64,000 nt of DNA from Exophiala sp. HKRS030. Its lineage: Eukaryota; Ascomycota; Eurotiomycetes; Chaetothyriales; Herpotrichiellaceae. A program made the translations under genes and the position numbers. The stretch lies in assembly GCA_023897205.1 (NCBI GenBank), contig JAHWDD010000001.1, positions 496,001-560,000 on the forward strand, in the 5' to 3' direction. Shown here piece by piece: positions 21,718 to 33,290 of the stretch (position 1 is its first letter; every line of letters begins with the position of its first letter). The notes beneath the pieces are model-generated. The model saw nothing but the letters and a program-made list of their open reading frames with translations, searched no databases and had not been told where the DNA came from.

Positions 21718-23000
21718 ATTGCATACACAGATGTATATCCAAGAACTTCTTCACCAGGCTGGCTTTTATCGTCCTGCGCTTAAGATGCAACCACCTACTT
21801 GTAGATTCAAAAGATGTAGAAGTGTTGTATTTACATCTCTCGGAACAACCCCAATGAAGGGCGATGGGTAAAACGAGGAGAACTTGGGGTCACGTATCAC
21901 TAGCAAAAAGTAAAACGAACGGCTCTCGAGTTGCCTTCCTTACTGGGAATACTTTTTTATCACCTTGTTAGTATTTCACGTTTATTAAAATAGACACGAA
22001 TAACTAACTATGAGCACTTCTCCAAATACTTACAGTAGATCTTAATTACTCCCTTGTAGGTCCTCACCCTAAGACACCCTAATTATTGTAAATCTACACA
22101 TATGCAACGACGACACCAACAAGGACGACGACACTAATAGTGACAGCTAAGATACGACGAGCCGTGCAATGAGGAATCCGTCCCCATACTCCGTACAAAT
22201 AATTAATGTCTCGTTTTCCGCCGCCAACATATGCATCATAGGCATCACAGAGAACGCTCTCTGCGTCTTGCAGAGAACAGGGAGCAATTGCCAATTGGGA
22301 AGGTTGCACGTGATGTCTGCGTTTTGCTGAATATCCCAATGGAGTCACGGCGATTCTCGGCATTTTGTCCGCACGAATTCCCTCTTTGGGAAAGCGCCGA
22401 GCAGACGCGGCGTTTTGCAGGATTTTCAACCTCGTCACCGCAACCACACAACCTCGCAGTCAACACAACCGCTATGGGCTCAGAGCAATAAGGGCTTTGA
22501 CCCGGTACGTGCCATGTCTACTGATCCCTTAAAGTGCAAAGTGTAGGTCACCACTGCCAGGCGCATATCATAGCCGACCGTAGGTGGTAGTCGGCCATGA
22601 TGACTGAAGTCTTCGTCAAAAACATCTCATTCCGACATCCGCACCACAGTTCAAAGTACTCCATCAAGGGCAGATCATGTATGCCGGCTAAGCGGCACGG
22701 CAATCGTCCCACTCCACGCCCTGTAACGGCATTCTACCTTGTCCTCTTGAGCTCCTATTCGGCGCTGATAGTCCCCTTTACGTGGAAATCAATGAGCTTG
22801 TTGAGTCTTGACTCCGTGTTAGCCATTACCGAATGCTTCGTTCTTCCCCGTCGTCTTTCTTACCATTTTTCTTTTCCCTGGCCTACGATACTATAGGATA
22901 TTTTTATATCTACTTTCCCACTCAGACGCCATAAGTGAGTATCGCATTATAGGTACCAAGTGATGCTCGTTGGTACCTGGCTGGTTAGCGATTCCCGAAA
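21718..23000. promoter_or_regulatory. 1.28-kb divergent spacer between hydrolase and MFS exporter
   Basis: The core at 21900-22100 is AT-rich. It contains a stem-loop with 7-bp arms TCTCTGC/GCAGAGA near 22258-22276, a TACTCCGTA motif at 22187-22195 (also found at 43290 and inverted at 43256), and one small open frame on the minus strand, listed separately. Confidence 0.45.
22094..22363 (-). CDS. small open frame with hydrophobic C-terminus (doubtful gene)
   Basis: This frame has 89 codons from an ATG at 22363, in the spacer between the hydrolase and exporter genes. The frame stays open upstream without an ATG, so it could be the last exon of a longer gene. Its last 20 residues (ILAVTISVVVLVGVVVAYV) would make one membrane helix right at the C-terminus, preceded by Arg-Arg, as in tail-anchored proteins. 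No family is recognised. It could equally be chance. Confidence 0.2.
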   Translation of the reverse strand: MPRIAVTPLGYSAKRRHHVQPSQLAIAPCSLQDAESVLCDAYDAYVGGGKRDINYLYGVWGRIPHCTARRILAVTISVVVLVGVVVAYV

Positions 23001-24949
23001 ATGGCTCGGGAGCAGTACGAGCTCGACGACCAGGCGAACCTCTTGCCCAAAAAGCAGGTCGTCATCGTCTTCTCGGCACTAGCATGTATATTGCTCGTCA
23101 CCTTCATCGACCAGAACTCGGTGGGTGTCATGCTAACCACCATCGGCGGTGATCTCAACGCAGCAACTACCATATCTTGGGCGGCCACGGCCAACCTGAT
23201 AGCCAACACCACCTTTCAAGTCCTATATGGCAGGTTGAGTGACATCTTTGGCCGAAAGGGTGTCCTTTTGACGGCCATTGTGCTCCTCGCTGCGGGTGAT
23301 TTGGGATGTGGGTTCGCCCAGAATGGTCCGCAGCTATACGCACTGCGAGGGTTGAGTGGAGTGGGCAGCGCGGGCATCACAGCCTTGTCGATGATGGTGA
23401 CGAGTGATATCGTCACGTTGAGGGAGCGAGGCAAGTACGTGCGCACTTAAAAACACTCTGATCTCAAAGAACCGTTCACGTCCACGTCCGTACTGGTATA
23501 CCATATATTGACATTAGGTAGGTATCAAGGGATTCTGGGATCTTGCATCGGTCTGGGAAACATCATCGGCCCGTTCCTCGCAGCGGCCTTCACCGAGACG
23601 ACCACATGGCGAGCCATGTTCTGGTTCATATCTCCTTTGGCCATACTCGCTGGCGGCATTGTACTCATTGTCCTCCCGCAAAAGACACCCAGTGGCAGCT
23701 TCATGTCCAAATTTCGCAAGATTGACTTTATCGGGTCCTTCTTCAGCACGGCGGGCATGATCTTGCTCTTGATCCCCATCTCCGGCGGGGGGACCTACTT
23801 TGAATGGCGCAGCGTCATGGTCATAGTCATGTTCGTGTTCGGCGGGTTGTGCTTGATTGCCTTTGTGCTCGTCGAGTGGAAAGTCGCTCAGTTGCCTACG
23901 ATGCCAAGTGAGTTTTTCCCCCTCCATTTGTCTCTACTACGGCCTTTTTACCTTGTGTCATGCATCACCATGATTGACGTTGGAGATGCAATCATCATGT
24001 GTAGTTCGCCTTTTCCAGAACCGAGCTGTCTGCATGATCCTGTTCCAGAACTTCCTCTTCGGCTCCGTTTACTACAGCATCCTATACTACATCCCCATCG
24101 CACTCCAGAACGTACGCGGCCTGAGCCCCGTGGCATCTGCGGGAGTGATTGTCTGCATGGTCGTCGCCCAGAGCATCACCTCGATCGCATCTGGCCAGTA
24201 CATTTCCAGACGCGGTCGATACGGCGAAGTTTTGTGGTTCGGGTACGGCATTTGGACGGTCGGCGCGGCCCTGTGCTGCCTGTTCACCCGGTCGCTGCCG
24301 ATCTGGGCCATGGCTATCTTCTTGCTTGTCGAGGGTGTAGGAGTCGGTTGTTGCTTCCAGCCAAGTAAGCCCGTCTTTGTTCCTAGTACTTCGGTATGTT
24401 GTTGGTCTAATCTTTGATCGTTGTACAGCCCTCGTCGCTTCTCAAGCACATTGCGTCAAGGCGGATCGAGCCGTCGTCATCAGCACCCGGAATTTCTGCA
24501 GAACCTTCGGAGCCGCTGTCGGCTTGGCCATCTGTGCCGCCATCTTCTCCAATGTGTTGCAGGCAGATCTGCCTCCATCGTTACCGGAATCATTTCGTCA
24601 GACTGTCACGGCGTCTATATTCAAGACACCCAATCTCAATGTCTTGAACCATGAGCAACGAGAAGGCGTACTTGATGCTTATGCCCATGCTGCAAGAGCC
24701 GTCTTCATCCTGTGGGCGCCCATGATGTTTTTGTGTTTTCTGACCATGGTCTTTGTCGAAGACAAGGGTCTGGAGAGGCCCGATGAAAAATCAGACACGG
24801 TTCAGGTACAGGTCGATCCTGTTTTGGAGGACAGCGTTGTAGTCACCCCCGCCGTGACAGAGTCATCTCCACCACCACCACAGCAGCAACTACACGAAAG
24901 TGAGAAAGACGTCGGCATGGGGCGCCGAGTCGAAACTACCAATGTGTGA
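23001..24949 (+). CDS. MFS drug:H+ antiporter, DHA2-type (14 membrane segments)
   Basis: Exons are 23001-23434, 23522-23907, 24005-24364 and 24429-24949, giving 566 aa. All three introns are GT-AG and joined by frame: RERGK to YQGILG, PTMP to IRLFQN, QP to TLVASQ. After a short acidic start, TM1 carries FIDQNSVGVMLTTIGGDL. The motif A loop LYGRLSDIFGRKG is at about 75-87, and the LRGLSGVGSAGITAL and GPFLAAAFTETTTWRAMFW motif C region follows, as in Aspergillus exporters of toxins and azoles. The protein ends in a 60-residue Pro- and Gln-containing cytosolic tail. Its likely role is proton-driven export of a small molecule at the plasma membrane; the substrate is unknown. It is divergent from the hydrolase and convergent with the Zn2Cys6 gene. 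Confidence 0.9.
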
Positions 24950-25108
24950 CGAAAGTTCATCATCCATAATAAACCAAAGGCTTATGTGAAAGAAGTTAAA
25001 AAGACGTCGGAAGAAGATGTCGGCACTACGTCAGGATCGTTAGAATGATGATTATGAAAGACGTCCAGAATATTAGGTTTTCATTCATGTTTACGGAGAG
25101 AGGCTTTT

Positions 25109-27613
25109 TCAAAAGGTGTACATTTCAGACACGCCGCCGCCACCGTACTGAAAAACGTTTGCAAGGTCAAACTCCAAGTCGGTCGCTCCGAGGATCTCTA
25201 GATCCAACCGCTGTTTCGGCCCAGGCCCAGGCCACGGCGGAGGATCTTGCGGCAACACTGTACCACTCCCAAAATCCGACGTGGTTGTCAGATCCGTCGA
25301 CTGTTGGAAGTCCGAGAACTCGGATGAATATTCGGTGGTCGTCGACATTGACGGCGAGCTGAAGCACTTGTCCTCTCTTTGGAGAGCTCCAATTTGCATT
25401 TGATGCTGCTGCTGCAAACGCGTCCTCAGACCATCCCTGGCATTGTCGGCGACACTCCACGAATAGGACAGCTCAGACAGGAGCATGTCCAGGAACGGGA
25501 GAAGACTGTCCTTCTCCTGCAGGTGGCGTGGCGAGTGAACCTGTTGCGATTTCCTCGAAGCTATTGCCAGTGTTGTGTCCGCGGCGGCGATGACTCCGTG
25601 CACAAAGACAAGTGGTGCGTTCATCAGAGTATGCTGGACTCTGAATCGGCGGAGGATGCCGACAATCGTCTCGACAGAATCTTCGCAAATGTCTGATGCT
25701 TGATTGGCAACAGCCGCCGGATGCTGTGTATGTGGCGGATGATGGTGGTGCTGCTGCTGCACGGCCAGCAGAGGTCTGTTCAATGCGAGCCGCACAATAT
25801 GGTAGAGAACACTGTGAATGGCTTCAACATCACAATACGAGGCGTCGCGTTCAGAAGGGGGCTACTTACTGCGTGGTCGCTAGGCCTGGATCGAGAGTCT
25901 CAATATTCGAGGTCCACCTACTCCAACGCAGTTCGCTGGGTAAAGAATTGTACCAGCCTAGTAGACGAGCGTTTAGTTTGTTGTGGACTGTTCCATTTAC
26001 AGCCTCGCTCCATCGGGAAGGTTTCCGCCGCCTTGACAAGTATGTGTGATTTTGAAGATCTCCTATAATTGCTGCAAGTTGTGCCTGTTTCTGGAGTAGA
26101 AGACTGTAAAAGCCTCCCGAGTCGTCATCATCATCAGACGGGCAACTCGGCATCATCTGCGGAGGTGTAGTCTGAGGTGAACTCCGGTAGGCGGCGGTTG
26201 CATCGTCGGGAGCTGCCGGGGCAGCAAAGACAGGTTCAATCGACTTCGCGTCCAGATCGCATTCGACCGGATTATTCATCATCGGCGTCTGACCGAAGAA
26301 GAGACTCAACATCCTGGGGGGTTTGAGTTAGTGAAGTCTGCCATTGTCAAGGAAATGGTGGGAACTTATCGGATATAGCTAGGGTTAGAGACATACGCCG
26401 CCGCGACTCAAAGTCGACGGGCAGCGTACCTGAGGGTCCTGTCTCCGAGACAGGTGGTGGTGGTGGTGGTGGTGGTGGTGGTGGTAGGTGATCCTCGTGG
26501 ATACCAAGAGCTTCGGCCATACGGAGAGCCACGCCTGGCGTTGCAAGTAAGTGACATGCCTACCTTGGAGGCGCGCGGGGTGAACGCCTTGCAGACTGTA
26601 CACGTACCCGAATACATCCAACCTTTGGACACGTTTCCCCTTCCACTCTCGAAAACCGCGCACAACAGGAAAGTTTGAGTGGTCGTCACGTCGAGGGTGT
26701 GGAATGACTTTGCGATCTCATTTTCCGCGGCGGCAATGAACAACGGCGCCAAATGCTTGATGTTCTGGTCGTGAGACATGAGAGCTCCCAGGGCACAGAC
26801 GGCATGGACGAGTCCGGAAAGGGGCCCCGTGAAGTTGCCCGTGCGGGACGGGATCGAATCTCTATCCAGTATCCGACAAAAAGGTCGTTGCCATTGGAAG
26901 AACAGATCGATACATTCATCCACCACGAGACCAGGTATACCGGAGATGTTGCTGTGTACCCACGTATTGGACACCGGCTGTGGGGACGATGGGCATGATT
27001 GAATCAGTCCCGTACCGTAGGCGCTACCCGCTCGATGGAAGATTGAAAAGCCTTTTGCAGCAATGTTAGCAAGGGAACAAACGTCCCACGAACACATGGA
27101 GTGCTTCATCACCTTCTGCGGTTCTGTCCCAGTGTCCCGGTGGTGTGAATGTTTCGACGTCCTCAAAGGACAAAGTCGCTGGGCGTGTGCGGTCGTCGAC
27201 CCTGGTGGGCAAGTGGTCGTCGACGTCAATGCTACTGATGATTTCGTCGCGCTGGTCGCCCGTCGAGGTCTTTATGTTTGACAAGAACGACTCTAGACTG
27301 GCCACCCGGCCTTCCAGCGCAGTCACGTACTCTTGGGAGACAGGGACGCGCTTCCAATCATCCGATCGGAATTCGCACTTGACCCCAGCGGTTGCACAGC
27401 TACGACAGGGTGTGGTTCGGGAACATCTAATCTGTTTCTCCCCCCATATGTTAGAAAGATGACGCGACGCTTTCGCAGAATGAATCTGTACGTACCTTTC
27501 GTGTCTGACATCGCTTGCATCTTTTTGAGGTACGTAAATGTCAGTCTAGTTACTTATCCAGGCCTGAACATCAGGCCCACTTACGATATCCTTTTCTCCC
27601 CGCTCCGGTGCAT
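25109..27613 (-). CDS. Zn2Cys6 transcription factor, probably damaged at one exon junction
   Basis: Exons as read (minus strand): 27585-27613, 27496-27520, 27113-27431, 26608-27051, 26397-26534, 25870-26313, 25109-25811. The finger is split by two introns and rebuilds as SCKRCQTRKIRCSRTTPC plus RSCATAGVKC, with Cys at 11, 14, 21, 27, 30 and 37. A helical linker (VTALEGRVASLESFL) and the fungal middle-homology region follow: VVDECIDLFFQWQRPFCRIL, GVALRMAEALGIH, DFESRRR, MLSLFFGQTP, LPSELRW, HVLYHIVRLALNRPLL. Every splice keeps frame except between exons 5 and 6. There the frames disagree by one base, and the usual 12 residues between RRR and RMLS, including Trp-Trp, are missing. As it stands the product would stop soon after DFESRRR. 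An 11-Pro run is encoded by a GGT repeat. This could be a pseudogene, a strain-specific lesion or a sequence error. Confidence 0.75.
26453..26485 (+). repeat. (GGT)11 microsatellite
   Basis: Eleven perfect GGT units. On the coding (minus) strand they encode eleven consecutive Pro residues in the transcription factor just before VSETGPSG. Unit changes would be in frame, so the repeat itself does not explain the frame break 55 bp downstream. Confidence 0.95.
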
Positions 27614-28070
27614 TTGGGATGGACTTGATGGTCAGGGTCAGCACAATAGATTTGGGAGGAGCACGAAAGACGCCTCAGGAGTGATTTCTCTCAAGAGACA
27701 CGAAGATATGCAGAAGAGGGAAAAGAAACAATGGAGGCATGAGACGATGTTGATATACCGCCTGCACTCCCTGATAAGCACGCAATCGCCCCACCACGGG
27801 GTGCAACCCCGAAATTCGAAATCTTGCTCTTGATTGGACAGCCTCGCGCCTATTGACCATTTTACACAGTGTATTGCGAGCCTCAAGCAAACACGTGCAT
27901 GCACCTATCAATTGAGTATTTTTCGCTCGGGCTAGCAAGTTTCAGACAAGACCTAAGAAGAACTTCAAGATGTGAATTCTAAGACTTTCAGTCCCAAGGG
28001 ACTACTACATATGCAGATGCCAGACTGCGCATTACCCGTCCCTATTTCCCCAGGCATCCTGCTTGATAAC
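27614..28070. other. intergenic: promoter of the Zn2Cys6 gene and 3' flank of the sulfotransferase gene
   Basis: A 457-bp spacer between two minus-strand genes. Small frames only. Confidence 0.5.
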
Positions 28071-29834
28071 TCAAAGATCCTTACTTCTGAAAAACTTCTG
28101 GCCTTTGAACGTGAGCCATGGAATGAGACCGGATTTCTCTTGTGTCTTTCTGCCCTGTCCCTTGTACTCGTGGATCATTATTTCTGGCTTCACCTTTGAC
28201 GTGTCAACAAGCACACTACCTTCGGCATCCAGTGCTTCGGCTTGTACGCTCTTCACATTGGCACGATCGAGTTTCAGCTCGGTCTCGAAACTCTCGCGTC
28301 TGGATTCACCCAAGTACGAACGACGCTCATCCTTGACTTCATAGAAGCGCCACACTTTGGTGCGTGTATCACCATTCCAGGAGACGTAGATGTTGGTAGA
28401 ATTGCCGTCTTCGAGAGCAACAATGGCCGGTGCTTCGTTAGGAATACCGGTCCAGTTGTAGCGGAATCCTCGATAGTTCTCGACACCGAGACCCAGGAAG
28501 CCAGAGTCCATGTAGGTGTGGAAGATCGGTGTGCCGTCGGCCTTGAACTCCGTCATCGCACCTTCAGAGCCCCAGTTGACCAGGACGTTCCCGTTTGGCA
28601 GCACCTGAGTAGAACCCTGTGATTTGGACAGCAGATCGTCCGGGGGGTGGAAGGCCTGCACGATAGTCGCCTCCCAGGATTTGGTGTCCACTTCGATGAT
28701 TTTGCCACGGGAAATGTGGTAGAAGTGGACCTCGTGACCGCCTCCGTTCTCTGTACCGTGTGCCGAGTTGTCGTAGATACTGATGATCTCTTTCGTGCCG
28801 TCTTCGTTTCGACCCTGGAAGCGAGCATGATGTTGGAAGGCGAACTCGACTTCATCGCCCATCTTGAAGCTGGATGACTTGCCGGAGAGTTGCCAGATAA
28901 TTTCTCCCGTGGTGCCATTGATCTTGTACGCAGCATTGGCGTCTCGAGCCGAGATCAGGTAGTTTCCTTCATCGTCTTTATCGACCGAGTTGATGTGGAA
29001 GTAGTCCCAGGCGTCAGAGCTGTTGTAACCGGCACCGGCCTGTCCAGGATTCAAGGGAAGGTAACCCTCTGTTTTTGCGTCAATCTCTCCCAAACCCCTG
29101 ACAGTATGGCCTACTTGTACGTACCTGACGGATCAACGTGATCCAAACTACTCCATTCGAATAGTACTTCACCAGTCTCGATATCGAGTTCTGAATTTCA
29201 TGTCAACTGGAATGCGCTCAAGTCGATGGGAGTACCACTCACCTTGAAATCTAGCGTCGACGATCCATTGTTGCTGCTCGCCGCCACCATATGGACTCAG
29301 GTCGTAGGGTACGGGATGGTAGATTTGAATTAAAGCAGTCTCTTCGTTGATGATGTGGAACTCGTGTTTGTCTGTCAAGCGGTGGTTGCCAGCTCGAAGC
29401 TCTCGGATAGTCTCATAGTTCTGATCCAAGAAGGTCGTATGTCCGTGTCCGTGACCATAGGCCGCGTTGTGGCTACCTTCGAAGCAGAAAAGTACGTCTC
29501 GCCCCTTGTATTTCGCGGCTTGGAAGTTTGTCGCCCAGATCGAAAAGTAAGTGAAGCCGGACCATACAAGATCTCCCGTATCGGTAAAGATATAAGGTGC
29601 TGCTTGTAAGGGCCCATGACGAGTGCCTTCAGCATATCCCGAGAATGGTGCCATGAATAGATATCCCTTCTCCACTTCGCTTGTTGCTGGGATAGTGATG
29701 TTGAGAGTTGGAGGTGCCAGGTCTGGCCTTGATTTGTACCGCCAGTTGGCCGAAGCCAGCGGCATTGACGACAAGAGCCATGTGAGGGCACAGGTCGAGG
29801 CAAATAGCTGTGACATCTTGCTAGACGGGTGCAT
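28071..29834 (-). CDS. secreted arylsulfotransferase (ASST-type)
   Basis: Exons are 29243-29834, 29125-29190 and 28071-29068 on the minus strand, giving 551 aa. Introns of 52 and 56 bp join VDARFQ to ELDIETGEVLFEW and DHVDPS to EGYLPLNPGQ, restoring the family motif GYNSSDAWDYFHINSVDKD. Fungal proteins of this group share a beta-propeller with bacterial arylsulfate sulfotransferases, which move sulfate between phenols without PAPS; activity in fungi is largely unproven. A signal peptide is evident (LFASTCALTWLLSS...LASA), from Met1 or from Met7 at 29816. Conserved stretches include AYGHGHGHTTFLDQNYETI, LISARDANAAYKINGTTGEIIWQL, FAFQHHARF, STQVLPNGNVLVNWGSEGAMTEF and GFRYNWTGIP. Several NxS/T sites fit secretion. 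It is divergent from an MFS transporter gene 681 bp away. Confidence 0.88.
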
Positions 29835-30515
29835 TGTGTCTCTTGCACAGTTGCAATGAGGATAGATACGCCGAACTTGGACAAGGGGCCTGGGGCGTTT
29901 ATATGGCGGCACTGTTTCCTTGCTTTCCTCTTCTGTCGACGGAACAGTCGCAACCCCTCGAAATTGGCCTAGCAAGTTACAGTACACTAATACTCCTCCA
30001 AGAAACCATTGGCATATTCGCTTTGAGCATGGACTATCGATCACCTCATAGCCTAGCTGGCTTGTGGTGTTCCATCATGTTGTCAAGACGGACAGCATGT
30101 CCGTGGCCTCGATGGGGTCGTTGTGGGGACGTTTCCACCACCATCGGGGCTGATGCCCGTGTCCACTGTTGCCGCGAGAAGTCATTTGGCGGACATCGTC
30201 TCCTATCATTTTTTCGGCGGGTTTTGAAGGTACTGGCACCATTACGTTCTATGCAACACCTTTTCCGCAAGATCTAACACTGCCATGCGGGGGTCCACTT
30301 TTCTATCAATTTGAGCTGTAGATTTACCCATCTTTTGACAGGAAGAGCATGGGTTGATCTAAGTTGATTGTCTAGCATGCTGAAACGTTTGGCCATCAAA
30401 TATTCTCGACAAGATCTCCTATCACTTGTTTCAAAACTTGCGGCCTGTGTCCGTTGAAATTAACAAGCACCCCTGCTTCTCTTCAATTGAAGCCTCAGAT
30501 GGTGAATTCCTGACA
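29835..30515. promoter_or_regulatory. divergent promoter region arylsulfotransferase / MFS transporter
   Basis: A 681-bp shared upstream region; no gene is seen in it. The arrangement would allow joint control of the two genes. Confidence 0.45.
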
Positions 30516-32388
30516 ATGGGTCTTCATCCTACCATGTCTCGAGGAGGTGGTCGGACAGTGACTTCCTCCGAGCAAACGATCAACAAGCCTGATGAGACAA
30601 CACCTCTCACGGCTGGCTGCGCAGACGCTACAGCTCAGACAAGAGAGAAGTGGAAACCTGGTTCTGGGTTCATTTGGATTGAGATTGGTAAGAGCAGACA
30701 GCCTTTTGTCGGGAGTGTAATTCTGACCATATGCTAGCGATCTTTTCGAATGTCTTCCTGTCCGGTTTCGATGGTACCATTACCGCATCGACCTATGCTG
30801 TTATTGGATCCGAATTCAACGCTGCGAACACAATATCATGGCTTACAACATCGTACCTGATCACGAGCACTGCATTCCAGCCACTGTATGGACGATTCTC
30901 TGATGTCTTGGGGCGGCGAACTTGCTTCTTCACCGCCACTATAACGTTCCTGCTTGGCTGTTTGGGCTGTGCTCTTGCGCCAGATATAATCACCTTGAAC
31001 CTCATGAGAGCGCTTACTGGGCTCGGTGGGGGAGGGCTCATGACGATGGCTACCATCATAAACTCAGACATGATACCATTCAAAGAGAGGGGGATGTATC
31101 AAGCTTGCCAGAATGTACTTCACGGATTTGGCTCTATCTGCGGAGCGTCCTTGGGGGGCTTAATTGCAGACACCATCGGTTGGCGCTGGTGCTTCCTCTG
31201 TCAAGTGCCTGTGTCAATGTTTGCCTTCACCGTTGGGTATTTTGTGATAAAACAAGACGACAAAGCGCGCCCAGCATCGGATGAAGAGGCTGCAACTTCT
31301 CCTGAATCTAACTCGAGGTGGAGGCAAATTGATTTCGGTGGCGCATTACTCCTTGTTCTCGGGCTTTCTGCGCAATTGGCAGCCTTGAGTATGGGTGGCA
31401 ATGACTATCCTTGGGGAGATTTTCGAGTACTCACTGCTCTGCTTGTGAGTATGTTATTACTCGTGGCCTTGGTACGCGTCGAGATCCGTACTGGAGCTAT
31501 TGCAGTGATGCCCATGTCCATGTTGAAAGGAACTCTTGCTGTATCGAATCTAATCAGCAATGTTTGCGTCGGCATGGCAGCATACTCGGTAAGTCATCCT
31601 GCCATAAATTAGGCAAATACTTGCTGAAGGATGAATAGTTTCTGTTTGTTCTTCCCCTTTTTTTCCAAGTTGTTCTCCGCGACAGTGCCTCACAGGCAGG
31701 GATGCGACTTGTCATACCATCTTTGGCAACACCAGTGGGTGGGCTCATATCGGGCATCATAATGTCCCGCTGGGGCCGCCTGAGTGAGCTTGTTCGGACT
31801 GGATGCCTGCTGATGATGGTAGGGAATGCCCTTGTCGCTTCCCTGGAATACGAAGACTCGTCGTGGAAATACTTGGTGTACTTATTTCCAGCAAACTTCG
31901 GACAGGGGATGTCGTACCCTGCCATCCTTTTCACCTTCTTGGCTGCCTTTGATCACGATCGTGAGTACGTCCCCTCAAGGTATGGTGCTTCAGCTTACCC
32001 TCTGTAGAGCAAGCCGTTTCTACCTCAATGGTATATCTCTTTCGCTCCATGGGTACGGTCTGGGGTGTTGCGGCGTCATCTACATTGATACAAAACATCC
32101 TCGCACAAGAGCTGCCGTCGGCGCTTCACGGGATGCCAAACCAAGACAAAGTAAGCAGCCTTCGGACAATCAATGAATTACATCTGCTAACCCAGATTGG
32201 CACAGCTCATTGACGAGATTCGGCACTCTGTATCTGTGCTCAAGACACTCCCACCCGACGTTCAATTGGCCGCCCGTCATGTCTATTACACAGCACTTCG
32301 ATATGCGTTCATTGCGAATACGGCAGTTGCGGCAGTCGCACTGATATCTGCATTCTTCGCCAAAGGGAAAAGTCTCCATCGATCTTAG
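30516..32388 (+). CDS. MFS transporter, DHA2/vacuolar amino acid (Fnx1/VBA)-like
   Basis: Exons are 30516-30687, 30738-31588, 31639-31960, 32008-32150 and 32206-32388, giving 556 aa. Introns are 47-55 bp, all GT-AG. The hydrophilic 50-residue N-terminus is followed by AIFSNVFLSGFDGTITASTYAVIGSEF (TM1) and TISWLTTSYLITSTAFQPLYGRFSDVLGRR (motif A at about 106-118). RALTGLGGGGLMTMATIINSDMIP follows, then 14 predicted helices in total. FDGTITAS with an Asp in TM1 and GGGG in TM4 are marks of the yeast VBA and fission-yeast Fnx1 group, which load basic amino acids into vacuoles. Multidrug export is the alternative. The first ATG of the open frame was chosen. It is divergent from the sulfotransferase gene. 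Confidence 0.88.
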
Positions 32389-33290
32389 TGACATACAACA
32401 CTTGAAGTGCTTGAGCGATGGTCAAATCAACTTGATACAGCTTCTCAGAGAACATCGGCCAAAAAGGGCGAGCCTCTTAGTTTCTCGGATAGATTACGTT
32501 CTTGCAGTACTGTCTTAGCCGTTGAGATAAAATATTAAAGTTGGTATCTAAATTATGGCTGATGTTTCTGATCCTGGAGTTGATTCGTGCAATTCCGCAG
32601 TATCAAGTGCTTGTTTGAACCTCAAGGGAGAAAGCTATCGTAATCTTCCCAGTGAGCCAAGTGCAAGAATACCAAGCCTGACGGACCGCCTTGATCTGAG
32701 TCAATTCAAGGTGTTGCCGACTCACGAGCAAAGCATTGCGATAAGCCAGCAAATGTGGATCCAAGGCTTAGGAGTCCAAGTCCGTTAGTGTCAAGATTCC
32801 ACGTCGTCGGAGATCCACTCCGTTCATTGGCATGATATGGCTGTCGAGGTGCAAGGATTCTTCTCCCATGGAGTTTCACCCCGAAAGATTATACCCTTCA
32901 ACCATAATACCGCTACCTAAATCGTAAGGCGGAAAATTGAAGTGGAGACTCCCTAACCTTCGAGGCTTTGGAGCCCCCGTGAGGGAAGAAGTACAGGCCC
33001 GTATGCTGACCTCAACCCACGACGGTCTGCCGTGTTCCTTGGTGCAATCAAGGACTTTTCTGGTCTTTCCGTCATTTCCAGAGATATTGCGTGATACAGC
33101 TGTGTTTTGGTGCACTCAACCAACCGATAAAGCTATCTGCAGCGAAAGCAGAGAAAGAGGCTCGTTGCGATATGCAGAAACCTATAAGATCTCCCAGGGT
33201 CTTCACACCACATACTACTAATATATCAACATTTTCATCCGGTATAGAGTTCACTCAATATAGTATCTCTACTGTTCATCTTCAAATAGT
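32389..33290. other. intergenic spacer between two transporter genes
   Basis: A 0.9-kb region. It has a 77-codon ATG-started frame at 32555-32788 on the plus strand with no recognisable motif, probably chance or a relic exon. Otherwise it is the promoter of the next gene. Confidence 0.4.

Noticed and set aside
26408..26534. Frame continuing through the Pro repeat as a Thr run (TTTTTT)
   Set aside because: This is the reading without the 26535-26607 intron; splicing gives GVALRMAEALGIH, a conserved family motif, and a Pro run instead.
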